This document shows positions 24,437 to 36,700 of a DNA stretch of 64,000 nucleotides, one piece after another. The DNA comes from Rhea pennata (lineage: Eukaryota; Chordata; Aves; Rheiformes; Rheidae), in contig NC_084702.1 in NCBI RefSeq assembly GCF_028389875.1, positions 58,506,553-58,570,552 of the forward strand, read 5' to 3'. Numbering within the stretch: position 1 is the stretch's first letter; the number at the start of each line of letters is the position of its first letter. The notes below the pieces were generated by a model. It ran no database searches. It worked only from the letters and a program-made list of their open reading frames with translations, and was not told the DNA's origin. The translations under genes and the position numbers were made by a program.

Positions 24437-27400
24437 ACAACACAAAAAGTTCTCCTGGAAAGCTGATGAGAGAAGCCAATTCAAATTTTATTTTATTTAG
24501 GAGATATTTAGTTGAAGTTGTCAAAGAAAGCAACAATTAAAAAGCTATAAACTTTCATTCTGTATACCTAGATTATATCACAGCAATGTTCGTATCTGCA
24601 TAGCTCAGCTGTGTTGGCCATTCGGCTGCACTCCCTGTTATTCAGAGGTTAGCTACATGCAGAATGCTTGCGAGGGGATTGTTTTAAACTGCCTGAAGCA
24701 ATTTCATTAGCATAAGATAGTCCTTCCCACTTTATCATATAAACTGTGGTGGTTGCACAGTGAGGCAGTCAAAAAGCAGCTGGTTTTCACTGATAGGTGA
24801 ATTGTTTTCCTTAGATTACCAAGAGGTGATGGACAATATGTAAGCACCCTTTAGATTGTGTTTTTAAAGAGCAGAAGCACAACACATTCTTAAGTAACTA
24901 CTAACCTCCAGCAAACTGGATTTCTTCATGGTTTTGTACAAATGATGATTTGTTTCCAAGCTGAGATTTGATATACTGAGTTCCAGCCCCAAGTATAATT
25001 CTGAAGCCAAGCTTTAACTTCCTGAAAATGAAAATTCATTATGAAACATAAACAAGTCTTTAACCGTGACATGGAGAATGGGAACAAGAGGTGAAATCAT
25101 TCTACTGTGATAAGAATAATTTTTCTCTGCAGTTGAATCATTGTTCTGGACTGATCATGTAAAAAGAATTAAATTGGCTTTACCTTCCCTGTCTTAGATT
25201 TGGACAAACAATTAAAAGTTAACAGCAGGTGAACTGTAATTGACTCAAAATGCCACAGTCAGATGATAACCAAGAAAAAAAAAAAAACAGATGCCTGTCC
25301 ATTGTGATTTAAATCTAAACCAGAAAACAACAAGATTAGACCAAAAATGATTCCATTGAACTAACTTTCGGTCTGTCTCTCTGCTCTGCTTGCCCATCTG
25401 CTGACTGATTTTCCAACCACTCTCCCCCTTGCATCTCCAGAGGAAGCACTTCCCTGATCTCACTTTCTCCAGGGTCACATCTGTCAAATTTTGCTCATGC
25501 TTTTTTTCTGATTCTGCAGAGACTCAGGCCTCTGAATGGCAAAGGAACTGACCCTGTAGCTCCAGCTCAGGTGCCAGGTCCTTGTGTCTAGCATTTCCTA
25601 CTGTCTCTGTAGTTCCATGTCAGCACGCTGGAGCCTAGCATTGCCCAAGGGGCACACCGGCACTATTTGTTTGGTGTAAAGAGAAAATCTCCCATCTGTC
25701 ACATGAGCTGGGGGACTCAATGGATGCTGAATGCCAACAATTTTCTAATGGTGACCGGGTGTCAATATCCTTGTCCTGAAGGCATGGGCAAGGAGACTGA
25801 AAATGACCCTCCAGCATAGGCTGTGGCATGATGGAGTAAGACTCTCTTTGCTGCATAAGCACCCAAAGACCATCATACACTGCAAGTTGGGAGAAGTCAG
25901 GCTCACAGGGGTGGCCTAGAGGGCTGATCTGATGCTGCTAGGAGCAGCAAGGAAGGTACCGTTGTGGACGTGTGCTTGGCCAATGCCAGCCTGTGGCAAC
26001 AAACAGGCTGGACTCCAGCCTCTCCCTCTGGGCTTCTCCTGGTGCCCAGCACTGCCTGCTAATGGGCCGCTTGCATCAGGATGTGGTGAGGGTTGGGATG
26101 CAGGAGCATCTCCTGCTCTAGTCTGCTGCAGATCTGGTCTCTACTGGTCAGCAGCCAAGCAGCTCCATTTCCAACATACTGCAACACACTTTGGTGACAA
26201 AAGGCACTGAGTATGAAATGGCTTTTGTTCCTAGAAGTGAAGCAAGCAGCAGTCAGGCAGGAGCTTGTGCGCAGAGCAGACCAGAGCATGTTGTCTGCCT
26301 GCACTCACTCATGCCCACTCATCTTCCCACAGGCGAGCAGGAATAGTACCTGATCACACTGTGGCTTGTGTTGCTCTGAGAAAAGCTCTGCAACTTTCAG
26401 CACAATTTATGCTCCAAGCTACCCTTCCAGTCCCACAAATGGCAGGCTCCTACATTCCTGCATTTGCGAACAGTCAATTCATCCCTCAGCAATCGCTGAC
26501 AGGGCCTAGCAGGTTCATCTTCAGGGCTGCAAAGATATGACTCTGCTAAGTAGCCTGGAGTCAGGGATGCCTGAAAGGTATTAGAGAAATTGCAAAAGGA
26601 CGTCCCTGCTTCTGCCTCTCCCTTCTAACCTCTGTCCAGTGGGACTCACTCATGGTCCCTGGTCCCTGCCACCTTTCCCTCCAGGGTCATGATTGTATTT
26701 TAAGGGCAGTACTTTGCTACATGCAGGTCTAACTTTTCAGCTACAAAATCATTCCACAATATTCCAAAGTTATATTATTACCTGCAAGACACAGTATCCT
26801 CAGCCCTCCAGAAGCTATAATTTAGCTGTGCACTGCTATCAGCATTGGAGAAAAAACAAGACCAGGCAGAAGATACACAGGAGTCCAGGAGGCATCACAG
26901 GCCCACAGGGAGGTGGGAAGAGGGGTTGGCTAGACATGCCCTCTGGAACTGGAAAGTTCATGTAAGTGTGTCCAGGAGAATATCTATGTGGCGTTCAGCA
27001 GGCATAGCCCAGGAGCCCATGGAGCCCATCAATTTTTATTTGGATGGGAGAGGGAAGACATCTGCCTGAAAGCGTTACAAAAACAGCTGCTCTTTCTGAT
27101 TAATCTCCAGTTCATGCTTTCTTTATTTACCTTGGTCTCTTCTCTCATACTTGCTCCTCATGCATGTCCTTAAGAACCAACATTATCTCTGCATTGCAGA
27201 GCTACAGCCCCTAAACATCCTGTCTACCCTGACAATGTTTCCCTTTGGGAATAGCAGGGAGGGCTCAGAAGGCCTCTGCAGCTGCAGAAAGCCTGGTTGT
27301 ACTTGTGTCTTCCTCCTCACTCACCTTTCTGGTGCAGATTAATTTCCACCCCCAGCAGGCACACAGAGGCCTGAAGACAGTGATGCAGAGCCAGAGCTCG

Positions 27401-28969
27401 TGGTTGCTTCTGAATTCCCAGAGCGTTATCTGCTTGCCAATACTCTGACTGCTGAGGGCTGCACACACTGTTTCTGTGGAGAGTTTTGACCTTTGTTTTG
27501 TTCCATTTTGTTTGTTTTAGTTGCACTTTCACCCCAGAGTTAAGTGATTTTCTTTCTCAAATTGCTGCATGTTTTTAGTTGAAATCCTTAAAAATTGTAT
27601 CTTTGCCACGCTGAGGGATGGGGCAAAGCACTGGGATAATTTTGTCACTTATTGCCTCAGTACATCTGGGGAGTGTCAGCTATACAAATTTGTCTGCGGA
27701 CTGCTGATTGTCTCTAGGATGTGCCACCAAATATCCATTTTATAGCCATGTACATCTCCTGAGCCACAGCCCCCACTGCTGATTTACTCACTCTGAGCTG
27801 GCTGGCAACAGAGCATGGGCAGTCAAGAGCTGCATGCCAGCTAGAAGTGGGAGCTAGCTGAGATCCTGCGTATCACTGGTAGAGTCTGGATGCTGTGGTC
27901 AAACTCCAGAGCAGAGGCTGCATTCAACCACCAGCATATGCGTCATTGTGCCAGAACGTAAGCGTTGGATTCCCAAACTCAGGAATCTCATCAGAACTCC
28001 CAGCTCGCAAGTTAGATAACAATTTGTAACTAACTCAGCTAAGTAGTTTGAAGTTGCTTCTCTGTGAGAGTTAGAAGGGTGCTTCTGGCTTGAATCAGTG
28101 ATTTTGGAAGTCCTTTGCAGGATAGCAATAGAAACAGCAGCACATCCTCACCACAGAGTGCACAGGGGCTCGTAGCCTGTGTGCACTGGCAATAGTTTGG
28201 AGCTAGCTCACTGCCCTATGTGCTGCACTGCTTTTGGTTCCAACCAGTGTGAGGGCGAGTACCGTCCCTGAGGCAATAAAAGCGGTGTAAGCAATAGTTC
28301 AGTGTGTTTAAAAGTATTATATATCCAGTTCCAGGACTCTTTTCAGATTTCTTAGTGCCACTGACCACCTGAACATGTAGCAGTCAGCATAGCATTGAGT
28401 AATGATGGCCAGCTTGCTGGTATGTCCCTGCACATGTGTGCATACACGCAAATATCTGCTGGGGTATTGCAAAGGGCCCAGAGCAGCACATCATCTGGAT
28501 GTGCCACAGCACCCAAAGCTTGTGCCCTGATTTTCTGTGTATAGTACAGAATGGGAGTAAGTTGGGAGAGCAAACAGAAGGATGTCTGCCTGTGATGGGA
28601 TCCCCAGGGCACACATCCGGATCCCAAATTTAAGATGTGCTCTCATGTGCTGTGCTAAAACATAGCAATACGTTCTGCCTGGCAAACTCAGTAGGTTGCA
28701 ATTTCCCACTCATCCAGCAAGTTATTGATAATACATAAATGATGATTAATATATTTCCCTGTTGACTACTCTATAAATCATGAGCAAGGAAACTGTAGAG
28801 AAGATCAGATCGTAAGAGGGAAGGTTAAGATGTCTCTACTCTGCTGGGTCCTGAGAGACAAGGGAATTAGCTCTGCTCAGTGCTGAACTGAAACAGCACC
28901 AAGCAGCCAGGGACTGGAACTGCCTTGTCTGCGCCAGCACATGGTCCAACCCAGACAGGCCCAGGGAGT
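24437..28969. other. non-coding DNA, nothing recognised
   Basis: About 4.5 kb with no gene, RNA or repeat that I can support. A 13-base A run lies at 25275-25287. Frames of 60-92 codons are scattered over both strands without domains. Confidence 0.6.
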
Positions 28970-29290
28970 GCTGCGCCCATTCCGGCATTCAGCCGGAACG
29001 GTCAGAAACAAGAAGGTCCAAGGAGCAGTGTCTGTGCCAGCGTGGCCTCGATGTCACCAGCTGCTTTTGTCCTTTAAAAGCATATGAGAGAGAAACATCA
29101 TTTGCAAATGGCCCGAGTCCGTTCTGCTGACTTTTAGCCCCGCTGTGGCATGGACCGTAACACTGAGCAACGGGGCAGGCGCTCGTGTAGGAAACACAGC
29201 TCAGGCAGCAGCTGACACGGCTTGGCCGGGAGACGGGGGAGCACGCTGAACTGCAGGCAGCTGGCCAGGCCGTCCTGGGAGGCAGAGGGA
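28970..29290. other. GC-rich patch with small inverted repeat
   Basis: Moderate CpG content with a 7-bp perfect inverted repeat: TTCCGGC at 28980-28986 and GCCGGAA at 28992-28998, around a 5-base spacer. The 116- and 104-codon minus-strand frames in this patch are unrecognisable. Confidence 0.35.
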
Positions 29291-31566
29291 AGAGGGGCCA
29301 GGACTGTCTCAAAGAGGTTAGAGAGAAGTGGGGGCACAATATATAGGTGGCTATAACGACTCCCCTCTCTCATGCCATTCCTGATCGTATCACCTTCACC
29401 CTTAAGAGTAAATAAATTAAAAGGCAACCCTGGCTCCTGCAATATCATCGTTCTCTAGCTTTAGTATCTGTATGGATATTCCTTTCAGAAATACAAATTG
29501 AGTGGCCCTTAAATCACTCTGTTTGATTTTTTAAAGCACATTTGTGGCATGACTCTCAAATCACAGGCTTCTTTTCTGCCTTTGCAAATAACTTTCAACA
29601 TAATTACAGGGTGCAAATAAGGATATAGTCTGCCAATGATCAATTACTTGATTGCAGCAAATCAGGTTGGTAGATGTCTGTGTATTCTCACTTGAATCCA
29701 CAAGGAGTTGCAGGGACAATTATTGGACATATTAAAATTATAACATGCAGAACAGGAAGCAAAGTAAGGGATGCTTTAAAAATTGGAGACAGTATTCTGA
29801 GGGCAGTAAACCAAATCTGTTACCCTCTTCACCCTTACGTGCGAGAAAGTATTACTATAGCTCATTGAGATACTGGATAACACCTAGATTTCTTTTTCTT
29901 TCCAGTTTTTCCTCTTTCTAAATGTGCATTCCGAAAATGTTGCATTGTTATATAAACTTAACTATATTTTTTTCTGTTTTAGTGCAATTGTGTCTCTCTC
30001 CAGAGAGTGATATTTATTAGATTATGACTCTCTCTCAGCTAAAGTTCTTCCTTTTTATATGCTCCTTGAACAAATCATTTTCTCAAGCACTTACACAAGG
30101 CTGAGTTAAGAACGGAGAACTGCATGTTTCAACTTGTAGGTACATACTTATCCTATGTATACTAGCACTGAACCAAATAGTCCTTTAAAAGTCACTCAAG
30201 ATATGCTACTTTCGATCTGTAGCTGGTTCAGTAATTTCTCAAGTGCAATTATTTTTAAAAACTATTTATGTAATGCTTTGATAATTTCTGCTCAGCAGGT
30301 TACTTGAATAGTTAATATGCAAGATACAAACACAGTTTCTGAACTGAAGTGTGAATGAGACTTCGCAGTCATGGGCCTTATAGAAAGAGCTTTTTTAAAA
30401 GAATTCCACTGCCTTCGTGCTGTGCCGCCTCGATTGTTTGTGCTGTAGTTTCTTGGCCGAAGGAAGAATTCTCTGTTTCTTTTAAAAACCACAGTAGCAC
30501 ACAGAAGAACCAAATCCTTGGAGTAAGGAGCAGCTTATGAAAGGATAGCAACTATTTCTTTTCCAAAACATTTTCTGGGGAAAAAAAAAACCCACAAGGT
30601 CAGAAGTTTACCTCTTAGTATAGCTTTTCGGCCAAGGACAGTCCAAATTCAACCCATAGGGATTATCACATTATGCAGTACACCCATGCCAAACCCCAGA
30701 ACAATGCCACACCAGTTTTACTCCTACCCTCGGTGTTGCAGGCAGATCTGAGCCGTCCGCATTTAGCAAGAGAGGGGCATCCTTAGGAACGCGCTGGTCA
30801 GCAACAGCCCTGCAGCAAAAGTTCAGGGAAGCGTTAGAGGTTCTTTGGCATCAGCTATGAGACGGTATTCACCTAAAACAAAGTGTCAGTGTGCCACTGG
30901 GATGCCTGTTCAGGTAGCAGTTCTCTGCAAAGAGCCGCCAGGAAGAGACCTTGTAATATTCCAGCTATAATAACCAGAACAGAGGAAGCCTGTCGTTCAG
31001 CTGTGGAAATCTTTGTTTACTGATTACAAGGAACAAGAAGAACAAGCAATCGTGGCAAATATCTCTTCTTAGAACAACCAGGCTGACTACACTTAAGGTG
31101 GAAGTGAGCATCTAATTTGCTGCACATTCCGTTACAGTTATTTTCTGTTGGTTTAACCGAGGACTCTAAGAAAAGCAGCATGCACTGCTTCCATTTTAGC
31201 ACACTAGCTAGCGGCCTCCCAGAAGCCGCCTCTTGCTTACTGTTTCGCTAGTCCTCGAACAATGCTGCCCTCTCAAATGATTTTATACAAGGAATTTCTT
31301 TCCAAAGAACTTACCATTAAAAATAGTAAAGAAAAAGAGAAAAAGACAGCATGTGGGTGTAACAGATCATTTGAAAGATATTTTTAACTAGCTTGCTAGA
31401 GACCTGTGCTGTTGGACTCAAGGCATCCAAACAGTCCTTGTTCTACAGATAGAGTAGAAAGAGGGCAATAGCACACCTCTATGTTTAGTATTTTTGGAAC
31501 TGGGGAAAATGTTGAGTGGCAAAAAGGGGTTAGTTTCACACCTGCCTAGGACTTCCATATGCATCT
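29291..31566. other. non-coding DNA, nothing recognised
   Basis: AT-rich sequence. The stretch at about 30340-30520 is mixed-composition and free of simple repeats, so it might be a conserved element, but this cannot be tested here. Confidence 0.55.
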
Positions 31567-31604
31567 AAGAATTTTGCTTGTTTTGGATAACAAGCAAAAT
31601 TCTT
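31567..31604. repeat. perfect 16-bp inverted repeat with 6-base loop
   Basis: AAGAATTTTGCTTGTT (31567-31582) and AACAAGCAAAATTCTT (31589-31604) are exact inverted complements around TTGGAT. A perfect 16-bp stem in old non-coding DNA is unusual. The flanks do not extend the stem, so it is short for a pre-microRNA. It is also shorter than most MITEs and lacks visible target-site duplications. Eight bases further on lies a second palindrome (CTGCAAA at 31613-31619, TTTGCAG at 31621-31627). Confidence 0.85.
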
Positions 31605-31681
31605 GTTTGCGTCTGCAAAATTTGCAGCCTTTTTCAAACAAACAGAGCTCCTCTTCTACACAGATGTATTTGCTCTCTGTT
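31605..31681. other. short spacer containing a 15-bp palindrome
   Basis: CTGCAAA and TTTGCAG are separated by one base at 31613-31627. The remainder is unremarkable. Confidence 0.6.
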
Positions 31682-31710
31682 CCCCCCCCCCCCTTTTTTT
31701 TTTTTTTTTT
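31682..31710. repeat. C12T17 polypyrimidine tract
   Basis: Twelve C are followed directly by seventeen T. Pure polypyrimidine-polypurine tracts like this can form triplex DNA and are hard to sequence accurately. Confidence 0.95.
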
Positions 31711-32079
31711 GGATACACAGCCACATCATTGTGTAGGGCCTTTTTGGACCTCTACTGTAACATTCCAATTGATACTGTGCCCTCAGAAGACAGAAGCAGC
31801 CTCCTGAGATGGGCTCATCTGCTCTAAGCATTCATCCCAGGCTCTTGCATCTTAGCTAAACAGGCTGAGAAAACAGCTTAGCAAGTTAGTATTCAGATGA
31901 AGCTAACTATAGTCCAATGAATCCTTATGCTCAATGCACCATTCTCTGTCACCCCATGTCTTCAGTGCAAAAGGGGTTCCATTTTTCTATCAGGATATCT
32001 AACCCATGATAAAATCTTATCCACTGGCCATTTTACTGTTATAGCTAGTCCAATAAAAACTAAGAGCATCCATGAATTT
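31711..32079. other. non-coding DNA, nothing recognised
   Basis: No gene or repeat was recognised between the C/T tract and the CR1 fragment. Confidence 0.5.
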
Positions 32080-32296
32080 ACAGTGAACTTTTTCAGTAGG
32101 AACATGACGCCACACCAGAAACAATTGCCCAAAGACACTGTGGAACCTCCATCCTTGCAGGTTTTCAGGGCTGAGCTAGACAAACTGTGGCTGACCTGGT
32201 GCAGTGTTGGCAATACTCCCAGTCTGAGCAGGAGATTGAACTTGATCTCCAGAGGTCCTATCCAAACGATAGTTCTAAGATTATATGATTTATATG
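32080..32296 (+). mobile_element. CR1 LINE 3'-end fragment, sense
   Basis: The order of motifs matches the 3' end of avian CR1: AATTGCCCAAAGAC (about 32122), GTGGAACCTCCATCCTT (about 32140), the CTGAGCAGG...TTGAACTTGATCTCCAGAGGTCC block (32224-32258), and a decayed TTCTAAGATTATATGATT octamer tail (32273-32290). The left boundary is uncertain, perhaps at 32113. It is 5'-truncated, carries no reverse-transcriptase sequence and is too diverged to be recent. Confidence 0.85.
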
Positions 32297-33453
32297 TATA
32301 GAAAAGTAAAAACTACATGTACTTTGCCTCTACCAGTCTCTATTAGTCATCTTGATATAAAAACCAAAACATTTATTTTCAATGGAGATCAAGCTTCGGC
32401 AAGAATGATATGAGGTGTATTAAAAGAGCAGTAGCAGCAGCTGCTCTATTAACATAGAAAGAAGATGAATGAATAATTGCACCATCCCTATAATCATATT
32501 CTAGCTATGGGGATATTTTATTGTTTTTTAATGACTTTTTAATCAGCTTATGTGAAATAAATTATAAGCAGGAAACCTTAGTAGGAACCTCAGCAATAAA
32601 GCAGGAAGAGATTCATGTCTGCATCTTGATTTTGCAAAGGAATTCAGATTGATTCATTGGATGTGATCTCCACTGCCTCATGCCTTGCAATGCACATGCA
32701 CAAGCATGCACAAAGTGAGGGCAAAGGAAGCATAAAATGTGACCACTCACGTTGGGAGTCACCCAGGGCAGAGTGCAGCTTCCACCTTAGCTGTTGAAAG
32801 GCACTGAGTTTCCCAAAGCAGCACTTCTTTCCTTGGCGGCCCGGCCCCAGGCCCGGTGTGCAGGGCTGTTTTGTCTGGAAGGAAAGTACCAGGATACAAA
32901 GACAGTAGCCAAGAACACTTTTTCTAATTTCTGAAAATAAGCACAAATAAATCATCTCAGGCTGTTCTGGCCTAAAATTATCCTTGCCTGAAACTATTAT
33001 TGGGATTAGACACTGAGAAAACTCCCAAATTTAGGAGGTTTAGGAGGTTTGGAAAATGTAGGGTTTGGGAAAATTTGTAACAAAAATATTCTCCAAGGAA
33101 GGTTCCATAAATCCAAAAGGAACAAGCAAAATGCTTCTTCTTGTTTCACTTCCACAGAGTGTTAAAGGCACTTTTACTCACTTTCTTACTATATCTTACT
33201 TTGTGTCTGCCTGAAAGAAACAGTATAACTGGAAAAAGATCCCTACCACTCAAGAAAAGTAGAAGATTGTATTGAATTGCTGTTTTTCCTAACTCCACCT
33301 TTAAGAATAACATTTACAGTAAAGCACATACAAAGAAGCTTCCTATAAATATAACACTAAAGACGATATTTAGTCAGTCATTGAGAAATGAACAAAGAAT
33401 TTTCCACTCCTGTTGTTGTAGCTGGTAAAGGTTTACATTCTGATTCTTATAAA
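32297..33453. other. non-coding DNA, nothing recognised
   Basis: AT-rich sequence with a doubled 10-mer (TTAGGAGGTT type) at about 33033-33053. A 103-codon minus-strand frame (32644-32955) is unrecognisable. Confidence 0.6.
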
Positions 33454-33562
33454 AGATTTATATAGTGCTGTAAATGTAGAAAGCACTTTCCAAACATAGA
33501 TAAGACATATTCTCTGTCAAAATGTCAAGGAAGACAAATGCAGGAGGAGATACAGGACAGGA
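33454..33562 (+). repeat. old amniote SINE-like interspersed repeat
   Basis: TATATAGTGCT...AGCACTTTCCAAACATAGATAAGACATA...AGACAAATGCAGGAGGAGA resembles the 'GTGCTTT.CAAACA..AAGACA..GTCCCTGCCC...AGACAAGACAGACAAAGGGTGGGAGA' repeat common across amniote genomes. The class name and its boundaries need a repeat library search. Confidence 0.45.
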
Positions 33563-33663
33563 GAATCCTTAGTAAGAATTAGGGAGTCCAGAGTCCTGAA
33601 ACTGTATATTAAGTGGATATCATAGTGCTCTGGGAAATACATAGCCTGAGTCTTCAGCTTTTT
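33563..33663. other. spacer between two old repeats
   Basis: May be part of the same ancient element. Nothing is recognised on its own. Confidence 0.4.
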
Positions 33664-33715
33664 GCATCATTTTACACAGGTATAAATCAGTTTCTTCAGG
33701 GTTCTGATTTCTCCT
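33664..33715. repeat. old amniote repeat motif (TTTACACAGGTATAAATCAG type)
   Basis: CATCATTTTACACAGGTATAAATCAG followed by TTTCTTCAGGGTTCTGATT matches in pattern the 'TTTACACCAGTGTAAATCAGGAGTAACTCC' motif I recall from turtle and bird non-coding DNA. It is diverged and truncated. Confidence 0.4.
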
Positions 33716-36700
33716 CTATAATAATAAAAGCAGAAAAATTCTCTTTCTTACATTTTCAGATCAAGAAATTCTTTAGAAATTTGTAAGAGATAGAAATCTG
33801 ACCTCTAAATTTGCATCAAAGATTCAAAACTGGGAAAAATGGGAAGGGAAGGGTTTCAAACAAACAAGCAAACAAGGACATGAAGAGAGATTAGGAGGGA
33901 AGGATTGCCTTAAATGTGTCTTTGGCATCCAAATCATGAGCTACAAACAGCATTTAGTTTAAAGCAACCTCTGCACAACTCTCCCTTACTTCCAGATTAC
34001 CACCATCGATTTATGATGAAGGTCACATCCATGCCTTTTCTGGTACACCAGTATTTCCTGAGACCACAAACGTTAATATATAAGTCTGGGTGGTGGACAA
34101 AAAAGTGTATTAAACATTGTCAGAACTCTTTGGATAGCTCACTTCCTTTATTAACCTTTCTTTCAGCAGGAGCCCTGGCCAGATTTCAGTGGAGGAAAAG
34201 GTTCAGAATTTCTCATGGGAAAAATGTTGTTTTTTCTAACAGTATTAAGAAATAATATGAATATAATATTAATTCAAATGTGCACATCAGGGCCAAGCTA
34301 TTTTACAGCTCTGCAGTAATCTCTGAACAGCTCAGACCCCCTTTTTCAGTTGTGTGAAGCAAATACCTGTGGGGTTTTGGCACCCTGCTCTGCTGAAGCA
34401 AGGAAGTTAAAAGACTTCCAAGACTCAAAGCCATGGTCTCATCCTTTCTTTATCATGTGCTTCATCCATGCGTAATGGTTTTCCAGTTCAATTACAGTTA
34501 TTTGTTTGGCCGTCTTTTGAGTCTCTCAGCCAAGGGAGGTGACAGAGCTCCCATCCACCTCTGTACTCCTGAGCCTCCTGGAGCATCTCTGTGTGTTACA
34601 GACCTCGGCTGCAGAATCGTTTCATCCACAGTGTCCGAAGGTCACGCCAGCATTCGCCTGGCATATGGGGCCTGCTTTGGGGTAATTCTGCAGCACAGCT
34701 AGCACAGGACAGGCTATGGAATGGGCTGTTTCAGTCAAGTCAGCACGATTCCAGCTTGCACCTTACTTCTGAGCCTCTTAAGAAAAATGAGAGGAAGATA
34801 CTAGGAGAGAAGACGCACAGAGAAGGTATATGTCAGATCCGGGGCTGAAATTTGGGCATTCAAAGATGGAGAGAATCCTGACTCACACAGAAAGACAAGG
34901 GGACATACAAAGAGCTGGAGTGTTAGATAACAAATTATAAAACTAAAGTATCTTGAGAAGATAGTAGGTGGATTTATAGTAAAAAAATTCATTGGCATTT
35001 CTGCCATTGACCCTTGAACCCCTTTGTAGTATAGCACTTTAACTGAAAATTCTCATGTCTAATAGTATTATATCACAAATATAATAAATACATTGATTAT
35101 CACTGATGTATCTGCAGACGTGAACCTTAGTTTTAAAGGCAATATTGGTAGAGAATTTGAAGACCAAAATCAGGTAGCAAGGTTGACCCATGCTTTATAT
35201 GAGGACACTTATTAGCCAAAATTTATCTCCTCTTGTTCAAACTTTAGGAAGTGCATATACTAATCTTCCTCATGCTCCATAGCAAAACAGGACCAACAGG
35301 AATTCAAAATGCTTGCAGTGTTTCTGAGGTAAAAGTGATCTGTCAGCGTCCATAATCAAGAGCTGCTGGGAAGAACCTAAGCTCTCTGTGCCAGGTTTCC
35401 AAAGGTACTTTGGTGACTGAAGACGCAGGCAGTACCTAGCACGGTTTACAAATTTGTCAGTCATGAATTCCTATCATAACTTAGGATCAAAATCAGCCCT
35501 CTGCTGAGGTGCTTTTAAAATCCAGTGAAGGTGCTCTCTGTATTTTTAAGGCACCAAGGTGAATTTGAAAATCTGGAGCTTTCACAGCCTAGTAAAATGC
35601 TCAGTTTAGCAAACCGCTTGGCCAGCTTCCATGCAGTTCTGGGAATCTGAGATTGCAGATGCAAACTTAGGCTGCAAAAGATTGCTCAAGGAACCTCCAA
35701 GATGACTTAAATTTACCTTTAGTCTTGGCTTCCAGCTAGAATTTATTTCTTCTTGCAAATGAGTTCTCACTTCTGACATGCATATAGGACATATGGACAT
35801 GCTACTTGTTCAGCTTTATCTAGAGCTTGATACTGATTCGGTAATTACTATATTAACTGCACTGAGAAGCAAAGAAAGTCATTGTTTTCCCATAAACCCA
35901 ACAGCATAAAACAAGGTTTGTGATTCCAGGATAAGCCATTCTATAAAATTTGAGAAACCAAAAAGCATATATGGAAAAATCTTCCCAAATGTATTGGCCT
36001 GTGTTTTTCCTATGGCCTATTTCTCTCACTGGATTTTCCAAATATCTTCATAAAGAAACAGATTGTAGCTTGACCAAAAGGCTTAGTATATCCAGCTAGC
36101 TGGTTGTGTTTTGGGTTAGCTGACAAAGTTGCTGGAGATATTTAATGATCATCCTAATCTTTAACCTCAGAGAGACTTAGGTTATACTATGATGCTGTTC
36201 AAGCTGAATGTGCTCCCTTATGTTGATTTTGACCCCAGGCCAATTTTGAGAATCCTTAAAGTCTGATGAAAAAACACTCATGTACTTTTCTGGAAACCCC
36301 TTTTATAAAGCCCAGAAGAGCCTCCAAAGTATAGTCAGTTGGTATTCTTCATCCAGATCACTGCATGAAGCCACATGTTTTATCATTTCATCCCTTTAGC
36401 CACAAAACCTCAATTTGTATATGGTGCTATAGAAGAGATCTGTTTTTTACTCATTTCCTACAGATCAGCTGTGTAAAGCACCATGAGACCAGCAGTGCTA
36501 TTACATAGGTATCATTATTCAAGACAGATGACCAGTTTAGCACCAATGTTGTTCTACAGGTAAAAAGAAATAACAAAAACAAAAACACATAAACCTTCTG
36601 CGTTCCTCTTTTGCCAAATAATTGCTAATGATTATAGTCATTCTGACTTCTTTTTAACAATCTCCTTGCCTGTCCCAGGACAATGAGAGATGTCACATTA

